Shown one piece after another: positions 1 through 8,010 of a stretch of 64,000 nucleotides of DNA. The position numbers were made by a program, and so were the translations under genes. A model generated the notes under the pieces. The model was not told the DNA's origin, did no database searches, and was given only the letters and a program-made list of their open reading frames with translations. Origin of the DNA: Hominenteromicrobium mulieris (GTDB taxonomy: Bacteria > Bacillota > Clostridia > Oscillospirales > Acutalibacteraceae); the NCBI GenBank assembly GCA_021029595.1, contig JAJJOY010000007.1:62001-126000 (forward strand). Direction: 5' to 3'. Position 1 is the stretch's first letter. Every line of letters begins with the position of its first letter.

Positions 1-482
1 CGGTTGTATTCCTGACTGTTGGCGGCGAAATGCTTCACGCTGACGCCGACATTCTGGCTCTGCACGCCGTTTATGTAGTTTTTGGCAAGCTCGCCGGTGA
101 GGTACGGGTCTTCGGAAAGATACTCAAAATTGCGGCCACCGAGCGGAGAACGCTTGATGTTGATGGCCGGGCCGAGCAGAACGGAAAGGTCATCCGCCTG
201 GCAGGCGTGGCCAAGCACTTCACCGGAGCGGCGGAACAGCTCGCGGTCGAATGAGCACGCCATGCAGGAGCCTGTGGGGTAGCTGGTGGCGGGCACGCTG
301 GCGTTGAGGCCGAGGTGATCGGCGGCGTCAGACTGCTTACGGATGCCGCACGGGCCGTCCGAGACCATGACGGATTCAATGCCGAGGCGCTGCGGAGTAT
401 CGAGATGCCAGAAGTCTTTACCGGAGCAAAGCGCGGCTTTCTCTTCCAGTGTCATTTGAGAAATGATCGATTTCACATCCAT
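1..482 (-). CDS. Beta-glucosidase-like glycoside hydrolase family 3, N-terminal part (runs off window)
   Basis: Only the first 160 or so residues lie in the window. They read as the N-terminal barrel of GH3 enzymes, which release terminal beta-linked sugars. Visible landmarks are the opening [17 protein letters not shown], then VSDGPCGIR, the [23 protein letters not shown] stretch (split here as [10 protein letters not shown] then [12 protein letters not shown]), and [10 protein letters not shown]. The catalytic Asp should lie further on, outside the window. The start codon at 482 is preceded by AGGAG at good spacing. An extended -10 (TGC-TATACT, 513-521) lies upstream. No obvious signal peptide, so it is probably cytoplasmic. 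Family assignment is firm; substrate cannot be told. Confidence 0.9.
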   Translation of the reverse strand, partial: MDVKSIISQMTLEEKAALCSGKDFWHLDTPQRLGIESVMVSDGPCGIRKQSDAADHLGLNASVPATSYPTGSCMACSFDRELFRRSGEVLGHACQADDLSVLLGPAINIKRSPLGGRNFEYLSEDPYLTGELAKNYINGVQSQNVGVSVKHFAANSQEYN

Positions 483-512
483 ACAAACAACTCCTATGAC
501 TGATTTGAGTTC

Positions 513-521
513 AGTATAGCA
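513..521 (-). promoter_or_regulatory. Extended -10 promoter of the GH3 gene
   Basis: On the minus strand TGCTATACT lies about 30 bases upstream of the GH3 start. I see no good -35, consistent with an extended -10 promoter. The same extended -10 precedes the AraC gene at 55.3 kb. Confidence 0.5.
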
Positions 522-588
522 CACTTTCGCGAAAATTTCCATAGATAATTCAGAAATTTTGTTGACTTTATTGGTAGAAAGATATTAT

Positions 589-616
589 AAAAGCCGATAC
601 GATTACATCGGCTTTT
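589..616 (-). terminator. Terminator of the queH-amidohydrolase operon
   Basis: Perfect 10-bp stem (AAAAGCCGAT / ATCGGCTTTT) with an 8-base loop, ending in T/AT-rich sequence on the minus strand, 3 bases after the amidohydrolase stop codon. Confidence 0.8.
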
Positions 617-618
617 CA

Positions 619-1428
619 TCACAATTTGAATAGTTTTTCAAAATTATCATAAAGCATTTTCCGGTTCTCTTCCTCCCCGTAGCCGAGTGCGAAAAAGCGT
701 TCAAGCTCCTTTTTGTGCGTCCACATGGGGAAATCCGTGCCGAACATGACTTTATCCATACCGAAATGTTCAATGCTCCTTCTTGCTTCGTCCGGGTTCA
801 ACACAAACAGCGAGCTGCTGGTATCGACCCACACGTTCGCGCCTTTTAGGCACGCTTTGGCTTCATCCCAGCGCTGGTAACCGCCGAGATGCGCGGCGAT
901 GCACTTTAATTCCGGCAGCTTTTCGAGCACATTTGCAAGCTTCTTCGGCGCAGAGAGCTCGCTTCTGGCGTCACCCATGTGAAATAAAATCGGCAAATCG
1001 CGCGCCATGCAGGCTTTGTAGACCGGCAGCATTTTTTCGTCATCGATGGCAAAGCCTTGAAAATCCGAGTGCAGCTTGATGCCGTGCAGGCCGAGCGCCT
1101 GAATTTCATTGAGCTCTTTTTCGACGTCCTCAATGTCCCGGTGCCATGCGCCAAGGCCGACGAACTTCGGGTATTTTTCGCATTTGGCCGCGATGAAACG
1201 ATTGATGGAGCCAACCTGCTCCACTTTTGTCGCAACGGAGCAGACGAGAAATTTATCGAATCCTACGGCGGTGCCCTCTTCGTTTAAAACGTGCGGCAGG
1301 CCGACCTCCGCCATGGGAAGATCATAAAAACGGCCAACGTTTTCGGTCGCCTTTTCCGCTATCTTGCCGGGATAAATGTGGGCGTGCGCGTCGGCGGCAC
1401 GGTACAAAACGCCGTTATGCTTCACCAT
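619..1428 (-). CDS. Amidohydrolase family protein (TIM-barrel metal-dependent hydrolase)
   Basis: 269 residues of the amidohydrolase-2 type, the superfamily that includes metal-dependent decarboxylases and C-N or lactone hydrolases. The N-terminal metal motif DAHAHIYP is at about residues 12-19. KLHSDFQG, LFHMGD, CIAAHLGG and FGTDFP supply the other expected His and Asp ligands. The reading frame extends further upstream, but ATG 1428 has GGGAGG at correct spacing, so I place the start there. That start overlaps the end of queH by 14 bases, so the two are probably translationally coupled. Substrate unknown; the link to queuosine chemistry is positional only. Confidence 0.85.
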   Translation of the reverse strand: MVKHNGVLYRAADAHAHIYPGKIAEKATENVGRFYDLPMAEVGLPHVLNEEGTAVGFDKFLVCSVATKVEQVGSINRFIAAKCEKYPKFVGLGAWHRDIEDVEKELNEIQALGLHGIKLHSDFQGFAIDDEKMLPVYKACMARDLPILFHMGDARSELSAPKKLANVLEKLPELKCIAAHLGGYQRWDEAKACLKGANVWVDTSSSLFVLNPDEARRSIEHFGMDKVMFGTDFPMWTHKKELERFFALGYGEEENRKMLYDNFEKLFKL

Positions 1429-2056
1429 GCGCCTTCGCCTCCCTTTCTTTTTTCGAGAACACACAGCCACAGAAATCCTGCCGATATAGGTTATAGTCTG
1501 CCGAAAGCTGAATGGAGCGCTTATAGCCCTCCTGTTTTTTGAAATCGGACGGCAAGTGCGGCACGCCGTATTCTTCTGCAAGCGCTTCGCCGATCTCATT
1601 TAGCTTCTGCGCGTTTTTCAGCGGGCTGATGGACAGCGTTGTCGTGAAAAAATCAAAATGATGCTCTGCGGCATACTTTGCCGCTGCTTCCATACGCAGC
1701 TTGTAGCACGCAAAACAGCGCTCGCCGCCCTCCGGGATGTGCTCAAGCCCGCGCACGGCGGTGAAGAATTCTTCCGGCACGTAAGGCAGATCAACAAGCG
1801 CTACTTCCTTGGTGCATGGCATTTCGGAGATAAGCCGCTTTAACTCTGCTTCCCTTTTTTGATACTCCGCCTCCGGATAAATATTGGGATTATAAAACAG
1901 CACGGTAATTTTAAAATGTGCTGTAAGCTTCTCCAAAACGGCGCTGGAGCACGGCGCACAGCACGCGTGCAAGAGCAAAGTCGGCCGCTTTTCCTCGTGC
2001 GTAAAGGTTTCGATGAGTGTATTCAGTTCTTTTGCGTAGTTTCTTTTATTAGCCAT
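1415..2056 (-). CDS. queH: Epoxyqueuosine reductase QueH
   Basis: 213 residues matching QueH (formerly DUF208), the non-cobalamin enzyme that reduces epoxyqueuosine to queuosine in the wobble base of tRNAs with GUN anticodons. Cysteine motifs that bind the iron-sulfur cluster and metal are visible: HACCAPCSS near residue 30, CFACYKLRM in the middle and FCGCVFSKKE at the end. First gene of a two-gene operon with the amidohydrolase. No Shine-Dalgarno is visible before ATG 2056, and the promoter places transcription start almost at the ATG (see findings). Otherwise intact. Confidence 0.93.
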   Translation of the reverse strand: MANKRNYAKELNTLIETFTHEEKRPTLLLHACCAPCSSAVLEKLTAHFKITVLFYNPNIYPEAEYQKREAELKRLISEMPCTKEVALVDLPYVPEEFFTAVRGLEHIPEGGERCFACYKLRMEAAAKYAAEHHFDFFTTTLSISPLKNAQKLNEIGEALAEEYGVPHLPSDFKKQEGYKRSIQLSADYNLYRQDFCGCVFSKKEREAKAHGEA

Positions 2057-2063
2057 GACTTTA

Positions 2064-2092
2064 TTTTATCACCGAAGCCCCGTTTTCGCAAG
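2064..2092 (-). promoter_or_regulatory. queH promoter
   Basis: Minus strand TTGCGA (2087-2092), 17-base spacer, TAAAAT (2064-2069). The -10 ends only 8 bases before the ATG. Confidence 0.65.
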
Positions 2093-2139
2093 ATATGTAT
2101 ACTCTTTATCACAAATTTCTTACAAATCCGCCGTGTGAA

Positions 2140-2168
2140 TTGACAATATTGCCGTTTCGCGGTAAACT
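2140..2168 (+). promoter_or_regulatory. Promoter of the PAP2/YuiD-like gene
   Basis: TTGACA (2140-2145), 17-base spacer, TAAACT (2163-2168). Divergent from the queH promoter in the 183-base gap between the two genes. Confidence 0.7.
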
Positions 2169-2239
2169 ATATGTATCAAATTGTGCTCATACGGCGCATT
2201 TCGGTGTTTGTGTGCCGTTTTACAGAAAGGTTTCGTGAC

Positions 2240-2713
2240 ATGTTTGATTTTTCTATATTGATTTCCAACCCGCTCATCAACGTCGCTGTTGTTTCGTGGT
2301 GTGCGGCACAAATCTTAAAGACCAGCATCCATCTTTTTAAACACGGCGAATTTAAGAAAGAGCGTCTCTCCGGCGCAGGCGGCATGCCAAGCTCCCACTC
2401 GGCGGTAACGTGCTCGGTGCTGCTGACCTCTTACCTTATCTACGGCTTTTCCTCCCCGATCTTCGCCATGGCGTTCGTGCTGGCACTCATCGTCATGTAC
2501 GACGCGACCGGCGTGCGCTGGGCGGCGGGTCTGCACGCAAAAGCCATCAACTACATTGTGGAATATTTAGGCGATGAGAACACCAAGGACAAAGACCAAC
2601 TGAAAGAAATGATCCCGAAGCTGAACGAATCGCTTGGCCATCGCATGATCGAGGTGGTGTGCGGCGCGCTGCTCGGATTTGCGATCTCGCTCATCGGGTA
2701 CTTCTGCTTCTAA
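2240..2713 (+). CDS. Divergent PAP2 family membrane protein (YuiD/DUF212)
   Basis: 157 residues with several hydrophobic segments. The conserved GGMPSSHSA near residue 45 and YDATGVRWAAGLHA are hallmarks of the divergent PAP2 (DUF212) family. The family resembles phosphatidic acid phosphatases, but its substrate is not established. I start at ATG 2240, where AGAAAGG lies 9 bases upstream, rather than at the earlier in-frame ATG at 2171, which would sit at the promoter. Single-gene transcription unit with terminators downstream. Confidence 0.85.
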   Translation: MFDFSILISNPLINVAVVSWCAAQILKTSIHLFKHGEFKKERLSGAGGMPSSHSAVTCSVLLTSYLIYGFSSPIFAMAFVLALIVMYDATGVRWAAGLHAKAINYIVEYLGDENTKDKDQLKEMIPKLNESLGHRMIEVVCGALLGFAISLIGYFCF

Positions 2714-2785
2714 AATTCAATTTGCATGAAAAAACGTTGCACGGAGCTTAGCCATGGGCTAATAAGGCAGTATTTAAGGAATTAT

Positions 2786-2822
2786 GGTGTAATCCCGATA
2801 AAGGGGGGGTTACACCTTTTCT
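2786..2822 (+). terminator. Rho-independent terminator
   Basis: GGTGTAA-TCCC / GGGG-TTACACC hairpin followed by TTTTC, about 70 bases after the PAP2-like gene. Confidence 0.75.
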
Positions 2823-2828
2823 TTATTT

Positions 2829-2850
2829 AAGCGGATTTTTCCGCTTTTTT
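2829..2850. terminator. Second hairpin with T-run between convergent genes
   Basis: AAGCGGA-TTTT-TCCGCTT followed by Ts on the plus strand, just before the 3' end of the convergent recombinase remnant. It also marks the likely inner edge of the accessory island. Confidence 0.6.
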
Positions 2851-2855
2851 CTGTT

Positions 2856-3892
2856 TTACTCTTTCCATTGTATTAATAAGCTGCTGCTCTGTTGGGATGT
2901 CAAATAACCCGACTGCCGTAAAAAAATATCCACTTTAACATTATTGTGAGAATGTTTCTTCTCATCGTTGTAAAGTTCAATACGCTCAATAAGTTTGTTT
3001 ACAACGGTCGGAGTAAGCTGTTTCATCTCTGTAAATTCCATAAGCCCTTGATAGAGCATCTTCATATCAACAGTTTGCTTTTGAAGTTCAATGAGAGCTT
3101 TTTCATTTTCCTCAACCTCTGATATAAGTCGCTTTTGCTCAGCTTCGTATTCATTTGCCATACGGGAATAACGCTCATCGGATAACTTACCGAGAGTATT
3201 ATCCTCATAAATTCTTGAGAATTTGGAATAATCTGATAATCATCTTGACATTTCTCAATTTTCTTATGCACTTTGTAACTGACTGTTGTACTCTTACCGT
3301 TTACGGTACAGCCGGTATATTGTCTGTTTTCAAGAATGTGAGCAACACTTTTGGAACTCCAACCATAAATATTGAGCGGTATAGGATTACTTGTTTTCTT
3401 GCCTACGGAATTGAAATATGCTGTCGGTGTAAGCACTTTTTCGGCTTCAAGCTGTCTGGCAATTTGTGACGGACCTTTACCCGAAATGCAAAGATTAAAT
3501 ATCTTTCTTACAATTTCAGCCGCAGGCTCATCTATGTACCATTGCTCCTTGTTACCTTCGATTTTCTTGTAACCGTAAGGCACTGTTGAAGAAATCCTCA
3601 TACCCTTTGAGGCTTTCATTTCATTAACGGCACGGATTTTCTTTGAAGTTTGTGCAGCATACCATTCGTTAAAAATGTTATGAAACGGCATCATTTCCGT
3701 TCCCACACCTTCTGTGGTATCAACGTTTTCTTGTATGGCTATGAAATTTACACCCAAAGTCGGATAAACAATTTCTGTGTAGTGACCGCAAAGCAAATGC
3801 TCTCTGCCGAAACGAGATAAGTCTTTTACAATTACGGTTGACACCTTACCTCCTCCAATAAGGCTTTCCATTTCCTGAAAACCGGGACGGTT
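2856..3892 (-). pseudogene. Large serine recombinase (TnpX/TndX type), C-terminal remnant, interrupted by the ICE
   Basis: Recognisable pieces are FNRPGFQEM, TVIVKDLSRFGR, ENVDTTEG, NEWYAAQTSKKIRAV, VPYGYKK and the Asn/Arg-rich ENRQYTGCTVNGKSTTVSYK region. These are the resolvase end and recombinase domain of large serine recombinases. Three lesions are visible. The N-terminal catalytic part is absent here because the ICE starts at 3893. The zinc-ribbon region after IPNSQEF is deleted. At that junction (about 3230) the frame changes, so the coiled-coil tail (YEDNTLGKLSDERYSRMANEYEAEQ) continues in another frame to 2856. The missing N-terminal stretch is found at 30471-30575. Non-functional; it is the landmark of an older mobile element. 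Confidence 0.88.
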
Positions 3893-3898
3893 AAATAA

Positions 3899-3916
3899 TG
3901 AGGTGTGATAGCGATA
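3899..3916 (+). repeat. ICE left inverted end
   Basis: TGAGGT-GT-GATAGCGATA, two bases inside the AAAT core. Matches the inverted right end at 16 of 18 positions. Confidence 0.8.
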
Positions 3917-3998
3917 GCGGCAAAAAGCTAATAAAATCAATGGTTTTGCGGACAGCGGATAGACAGGGAATGTGTTAAAAACTGAATACGCACACAAG

Positions 3999-4045
3999 CG
4001 GCGTTACCTTAACCCCTTTTGGGGAGAAAGTAACGCCGTTTTTTT
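3999..4045 (+). terminator. Hairpin with T-run at the ICE left end
   Basis: CGGCGTTAC / GTAACGCCG stem (3999-4007 with 4030-4038) followed by seven Ts. It would block incoming transcription from the left flank into the ICE operon. Confidence 0.75.
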
Positions 4046-4074
4046 ATGCCCGCAGGAAAGGAGGCGCAGCCGGA

Positions 4075-4293
4075 ATGTATTTCACAAAGGGCAAGCAGCG
4101 GGCGTTTGAATTGCTCATGCAGCAGAAGCCGGGATTTGACCGCTATCAATCCGGTTGTGCCGGAGATGATGAAGATTGCGGCACTTGCCGTTTCTACCGC
4201 CCCGGGTGGAAATATGAGTTTTGCGTTTTCAAAGAGTGTCCCTATTGCCCCGGCAAAAGGACGCGGAAAACGCACGCCAGCATGGACAAATAG
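4075..4293 (+). CDS. Small cysteine-rich ICE protein of unknown function
   Basis: 72 residues starting MYFTKGKQRAFELLMQQKPGFDRY. Six cysteines are arranged as C-x6-C-x2-C then C-x5-C-x2-C, which suggests metal binding. AGGAGG lies about 11 bases before the ATG. I recognise it only as a conserved leading ORF of this class of conjugative element. Weak neighbours in other frames are not credible. Confidence 0.55.
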   Translation: MYFTKGKQRAFELLMQQKPGFDRYQSGCAGDDEDCGTCRFYRPGWKYEFCVFKECPYCPGKRTRKTHASMDK

Positions 4294-4371
4294 ACGGGCA
4301 AAAGCCCTTGTGCCATGCGGCTTTGCAGACGCGAAAACGGCAAAGGGCATATTGCAATACCAAAACAGCCG

Positions 4372-4397
4372 AAAACGGCTTTCTAATTGTCCACGCA
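4372..4397 (+). repeat. 26-bp repeat, copy A (inverted with 23039-23064)
   Basis: Identical over 26 bases to the reverse complement of 23039-23064. It lies upstream of the replication/HTH gene. It begins AAAACGGCTTTC and ends TTGTCCACGCA. Confidence 0.85.
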
Positions 4398-4421
4398 TAC
4401 CAAGAGAGGAAGTGAGGAAAT

Positions 4422-5366
4422 ATGGCAGTTTTCAGAGTGGAGCGAAATACGGGATATACCGTTATGAGCAACCACCACTTGCGAAACAAGGAATTGTCCT
4501 TAAAGGCAAAGGGCTTGTTGTCGCAAATGCTTTCGCTGCCCGAAGATTGGGATTATACCCTTGCGGGCTTATCCCATATCAACCGGGAGAAGATCGACGC
4601 AATCCGCGAAGCGGTAAAGGAACTCGAAAAAGCCGGATATATCGTGCGCAGCCGGGAGCGCGACGAAAAGGGACGCTTGCGGGGCGCAGATTACGTCATA
4701 TACGAGCAGCCGCAGCCGCGAGAGCCGGAAGCAGCTACCAGCGGCGGACAGCCGCCTATATTGGATTTACCTACATTGGAAAATCCAACATTGGATAATC
4801 CAACGTTGGAAAAACCTACGCAGGAAAAACCTACGTTGGAAAATCCAACGCAATTAAATAAAGATATATTAAGTAAAGAACAATCAATTACTGATTTATC
4901 AAGTACCGATTCCATTCCTTTCCATTCCCTAAACCCCTTGCCCTTTGCGCATGGCGAAGCGGCTACGCCGCCGGAAAGGAAAAGAACGGAAGCGAAAAGC
5001 AATAGCGCAGTAGAGATTTACAGGGAGATTATCAAGGACAATATCGAATACGACCATCTCATTCAAAACTGCAAAATTGACAAAGACCGTTTGGACGAGA
5101 TTGTTGACCTTATGCTGGAAACCGTCTGCACAGCCCGAAAGACAATCCGTATTGCCGGGGACGACTACCCCGCCGAATTGGTGAAATCCAAGTTTTTGAA
5201 GCTGAACAGCAGCCATATTGAGTTTGTTTTGGATTGCATGAGGGAGAACACAACCAAAGTGCGCAACATCAAGCAGTATCTAAAAGCGGTGCTGTTCAAC
5301 GCGCCGAGTACCATTGACAGCTACTATACCGCCCTTGTCAATCACGACTTATACGGCGGCGAATGA
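4422..5366 (+). CDS. ICE replication-initiator-like HTH protein (RepA N-terminal-like/DUF6017)
   Basis: 314 residues. The N-terminal 100 residues (FRVERNTGYTVMSNHHLRNKELSLKAKG..., with REAVKELEKAGYIVR) form the winged-helix domain typical of RepA_N-like initiators in Tn1549-type elements. A low-complexity linker at residues 110-145 has repeated PTLENPT units. The C-terminal third (SAVEIYREIIKDNIEYDHL... to NHDLYGGE) matches the domain found at the end of these proteins. Probably supports replication of the excised circle together with the downstream topoisomerase. First large gene of the transfer operon. Confidence 0.75.
   Translation: MAVFRVERNTGYTVMSNHHLRNKELSLKAKGLLSQMLSLPEDWDYTLAGLSHINREKIDAIREAVKELEKAGYIVRSRERDEKGRLRGADYVIYEQPQPREPEAATSGGQPPILDLPTLENPTLDNPTLEKPTQEKPTLENPTQLNKDILSKEQSITDLSSTDSIPFHSLNPLPFAHGEAATPPERKRTEAKSNSAVEIYREIIKDNIEYDHLIQNCKIDKDRLDEIVDLMLETVCTARKTIRIAGDDYPAELVKSKFLKLNSSHIEFVLDCMRENTTKVRNIKQYLKAVLFNAPSTIDSYYTALVNHDLYGGE
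4764..4855 (+). repeat. In-frame short tandem repeats in the HTH-gene linker
   Basis: Repeats of about 12-15 bases encoding PTLEN/PTLDN/PTLEK/PTQEK units, inside the gene at 4422-5366. Confidence 0.7.
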
Positions 5367-5402
5367 GCATAGCCGCACTTTACCGGGAAAGGAGTTGATA
5401 CC

Positions 5403-5876
5403 TTGCAGGAGGAAGTAACCCAAAAAACGATTGCCCTATACGTCAAAGTGGGAAAAGGCGCGGCGCGGCTTACCGAACAGGCGTTACAGAAAGCAATCCA
5501 AAAGTTTTTGGAGCAGAAAAGCAAACCCGCGCATGGGAAACAGACCATGCGGCAGCTTATGAAGCAGAACGCGGGTGTTTCCAACATCGAGATCACCGAC
5601 AGCAATATTAAAGCCTTTGAGAGTACGGCGAAGAAATACAACATAGATTTTTCGCTAAAAAAGGTTAAGGGCGAGCAGACCCGTTACCTTGTGTTTTTCA
5701 AAGGCCGGGACGCGGACGTTATGACCGCAGCGTTTCAAGAGTTTTCCGCAAAGAAGCTGAACCGGGAGAAAAAGCCCTCTATCCGCAAAGCCCTTGCCGC
5801 TGCAAAGGACAAGGCGAAGCAGCTTAACGCCGCCCGCGACAAGGTAAAGAAAATGGACAGGGGGCGCGAGATATGA
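5403..5876 (+). CDS. PcfB family protein (DUF3801)
   Basis: 157 residues, starting at TTG 5403 with AAAGGAG upstream. The opening TQKTIALYVKVGKGAARLTEQALQKAIQKFLEQ and the lysine-rich, helical C-terminus match the PcfB/DUF3801 family. In pheromone plasmid pCF10, PcfB is a relaxosome accessory factor that helps the coupling protein. Its stop overlaps the start of the coupling-protein gene by 4 bases (ATGA), supporting joint function. Confidence 0.88.
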   Translation: MQEEVTQKTIALYVKVGKGAARLTEQALQKAIQKFLEQKSKPAHGKQTMRQLMKQNAGVSNIEITDSNIKAFESTAKKYNIDFSLKKVKGEQTRYLVFFKGRDADVMTAAFQEFSAKKLNREKKPSIRKALAAAKDKAKQLNAARDKVKKMDRGREI

Positions 5877-7654
5877 AGCAGATCAACTACAAAAAGCTGA
5901 TACTTCCGAATATCCCCTATGTGTTCTTTGTCTATCTCTTTGATAAAGTCGGACAGGCGGTGCGGCTTGCCCCCGGCGCGGATATTTCTGCAAAGATACT
6001 GAATATCACACAAGGATTTTCCGCAGCCTTTGAAAACGCCTTGCCGAGCGTTTACCCGTTGGATTTGCTTGTCGGCATTGTCGGTGCGGTGATTATCCGC
6101 TTGATAGTCTATGTCAAAGGGAAAAACGCGAAGAAATACCGCAAGGGCGCGGAGTACGGCTCTGCCCGATGGGGAAACGCCGAAGATATAAAGCCCTACA
6201 TAGACCCGGATTTCCAAAACAACATCATTTTGACGCAGACGGAACGGCTTACCATGAACAGCCGCCCGAAGCAGCCGAAGTACGCGAGAAATAAGAACGT
6301 CGTCGTGATCGGCGGCAGCGGCAGCGGAAAAACAAGATTTTTTGTCAAACCTAATCTAATGCAGCTTCATTCCTCTTACGTCTTAACCGACCCGAAAGGT
6401 ACGGTTTTGATTGAGTGCGGGAAGCTGCTGCAACGGGCGGGCTACCGCATTAAGGTACTGAATACGATTAACTTCAAAAAATCTATGCACTACAACCCCT
6501 TTGTGTATATCCGCAGCGAGAAAGATATTTTGAAGCTGGTAAATACGTTGATAGCGAATACCAAAGGTGAGGGAGAAAAAAGCGCGGAGGATTTTTGGGT
6601 AAAGGCAGAACGGCTTTTGTATTGCGCGTTGGTGGGCTACATCTGGTACGAAGCCCCCGCCGAGGAAATGAACTTTATTACCCTGTTGGAACTTATCACC
6701 GCCAGCGAAGCCCGCGAGGACGACGAGGAATATCAAAGCCCCGTCGATTTGCTGTTTGCCGACTTGGAAGAACGCGACCCCGACCATTTCGCGGTGAAGC
6801 AGTACCGAAAATATAAATTGGCGGCGGGCAAAACCGCAAAATCAATCCTCATTTCTTGCGGTGCGAGGCTCGCTCCTTTTGATATAAAGGAATTGCGCGA
6901 TCTTATGTCCTACGACGAATTAGAACTTGACACGTTAGGCGACAGAAAAACAGCTTTGTTTTTGATTATGAGCGATACGGACAGCACGTTTAATTTTGTT
7001 ATCGCTATGCTGCAATCGCAGTTATTTAATCTCTTGTGCGACAAGGCCGACGACGAATACGGCGGCAAGCTGCCGGTTCATGTTCGCTGCCTGTTAGACG
7101 AGTTTGCAAACATTGGACAAATCCCGCAGTTTGAAAAATTGATTGCCACAATCCGCAGCCGGGAAATCTCGGCTTCTATCATTCTGCAATCGCAGAGCCA
7201 GCTAAAAGCCATTTACAAGGACGCGGCAGAAATCATACTTGACAATGCCGACAGCACCTTGTTTTTGGGAGGGCGCGGGAAAAATGCAAAGGATATTTCG
7301 GAGAACTTGGGACGTGAAACAATCGACAGTTTCAACACTTCCGAAAATCGCGGCACGCAGGTTTCTCATGGCCTCAATTATCAGAAATTGGGAAAGGAGT
7401 TGATGACACAGGACGAAATCGCAGTTATGGACGGAGGAAAATGTATTTTGCAGTTGCGCGGCGTGCGCCCCTTTTTCAGCGATAAGTACGATATAACGCA
7501 GCACCCGAACTACAAATACCTTTCCGACTTCGACAAGAAAAACGCTTTTGACGTTGAACGGTATATGTCCACCCGTCCGGCAATCGTAAAGCCCGACGAA
7601 CCCTTTGACATATACGAAATAGATTTGTCCGACGAGGACGCAGCCGCCGAATAA
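5873..7654 (+). CDS. VirD4/TraG family type IV coupling protein
   Basis: 593 residues. Two membrane segments lie in the first 90 residues. The nucleotide-binding domain has Walker A GGSGSGKT at about 147-154 and Walker B CLLDEFANIG near 405, followed by SREISASIILQSQSQLKAIY, a signature of the family. The protein is a hexameric ATPase at the inner face of the membrane that delivers the relaxase-DNA complex to the secretion channel. Coupled to PcfB by ATGA overlap. Intact and full length for this group. Confidence 0.95.
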   Translation: MKQINYKKLILPNIPYVFFVYLFDKVGQAVRLAPGADISAKILNITQGFSAAFENALPSVYPLDLLVGIVGAVIIRLIVYVKGKNAKKYRKGAEYGSARWGNAEDIKPYIDPDFQNNIILTQTERLTMNSRPKQPKYARNKNVVVIGGSGSGKTRFFVKPNLMQLHSSYVLTDPKGTVLIECGKLLQRAGYRIKVLNTINFKKSMHYNPFVYIRSEKDILKLVNTLIANTKGEGEKSAEDFWVKAERLLYCALVGYIWYEAPAEEMNFITLLELITASEAREDDEEYQSPVDLLFADLEERDPDHFAVKQYRKYKLAAGKTAKSILISCGARLAPFDIKELRDLMSYDELELDTLGDRKTALFLIMSDTDSTFNFVIAMLQSQLFNLLCDKADDEYGGKLPVHVRCLLDEFANIGQIPQFEKLIATIRSREISASIILQSQSQLKAIYKDAAEIILDNADSTLFLGGRGKNAKDISENLGRETIDSFNTSENRGTQVSHGLNYQKLGKELMTQDEIAVMDGGKCILQLRGVRPFFSDKYDITQHPNYKYLSDFDKKNAFDVERYMSTRPAIVKPDEPFDIYEIDLSDEDAAAE

Positions 7655-7721
7655 AAACGGCGGCATTTTTATTTCCAACAACATTTTTTGAGCCGTTTTA
7701 GCGGCAGAAAGCGAGGTTTAT

Positions 7722-7937
7722 ATGGATTTTTTCAACAGCGCAGTTGACGTATTGCAGACTTTGGTAATCGCGCTTGGCGCAGGACTTGGCATTTGGGGCG
7801 GCATTAACCTCATGGAGGGGTACGGCAACGATAACCCCGGCGCGAAGTCGCAGGGCATGAAACAGTTGATGGCGGGCGGCGGCGTTGCCCTTATCGGCCT
7901 TACCCTTGTCCCGCTGCTCTCCGGCCTGTTTGGATAA
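7722..7937 (+). CDS. Maff2 family mobile element protein
   Basis: 71 residues with two hydrophobic segments and a GYGNDNPGAKSQGMKQLMAGGG loop between them. This is the Maff2 family, a small membrane protein (VirB2-pilin-like in size and topology) always found between the coupling protein and the TrbL-like gene in Tn1549-like elements. Role in the channel is inferred. RBS is weak (GCGAGG). Confidence 0.85.
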   Translation: MDFFNSAVDVLQTLVIALGAGLGIWGGINLMEGYGNDNPGAKSQGMKQLMAGGGVALIGLTLVPLLSGLFG

Positions 7938-7958
7938 TGCCACAAACTAACACTACCC

Positions 7959-7993
7959 GCCGCGCTCTCCCGCTTCACGCGGGAGGGCGCGGG
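7959..7993 (+). other. Strong GC-rich hairpin between Maff2 and trbL-like genes
   Basis: CCGCGCTCTCCCGC and GCGGGAGGGCGCGG arms with a 4-base loop and no T-run. More likely an mRNA processing or stability element than a terminator, since the operon continues. Confidence 0.55.
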
Positions 7994-8010
7994 AAAGGAG
8001 GGATTAGCTT

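Noticed and set aside
1428..1599. Longer N-terminus of the amidohydrolase
   Set aside because: The extension overlaps queH, has no family resemblance, and ATG 1428 has a strong ribosome site.
4046..4798. 250-codon plus-strand open frame at the ICE left end
   Set aside because: It overlaps the cysteine-rich small gene and the HTH gene in another frame; the latter have ribosome sites and family matches.
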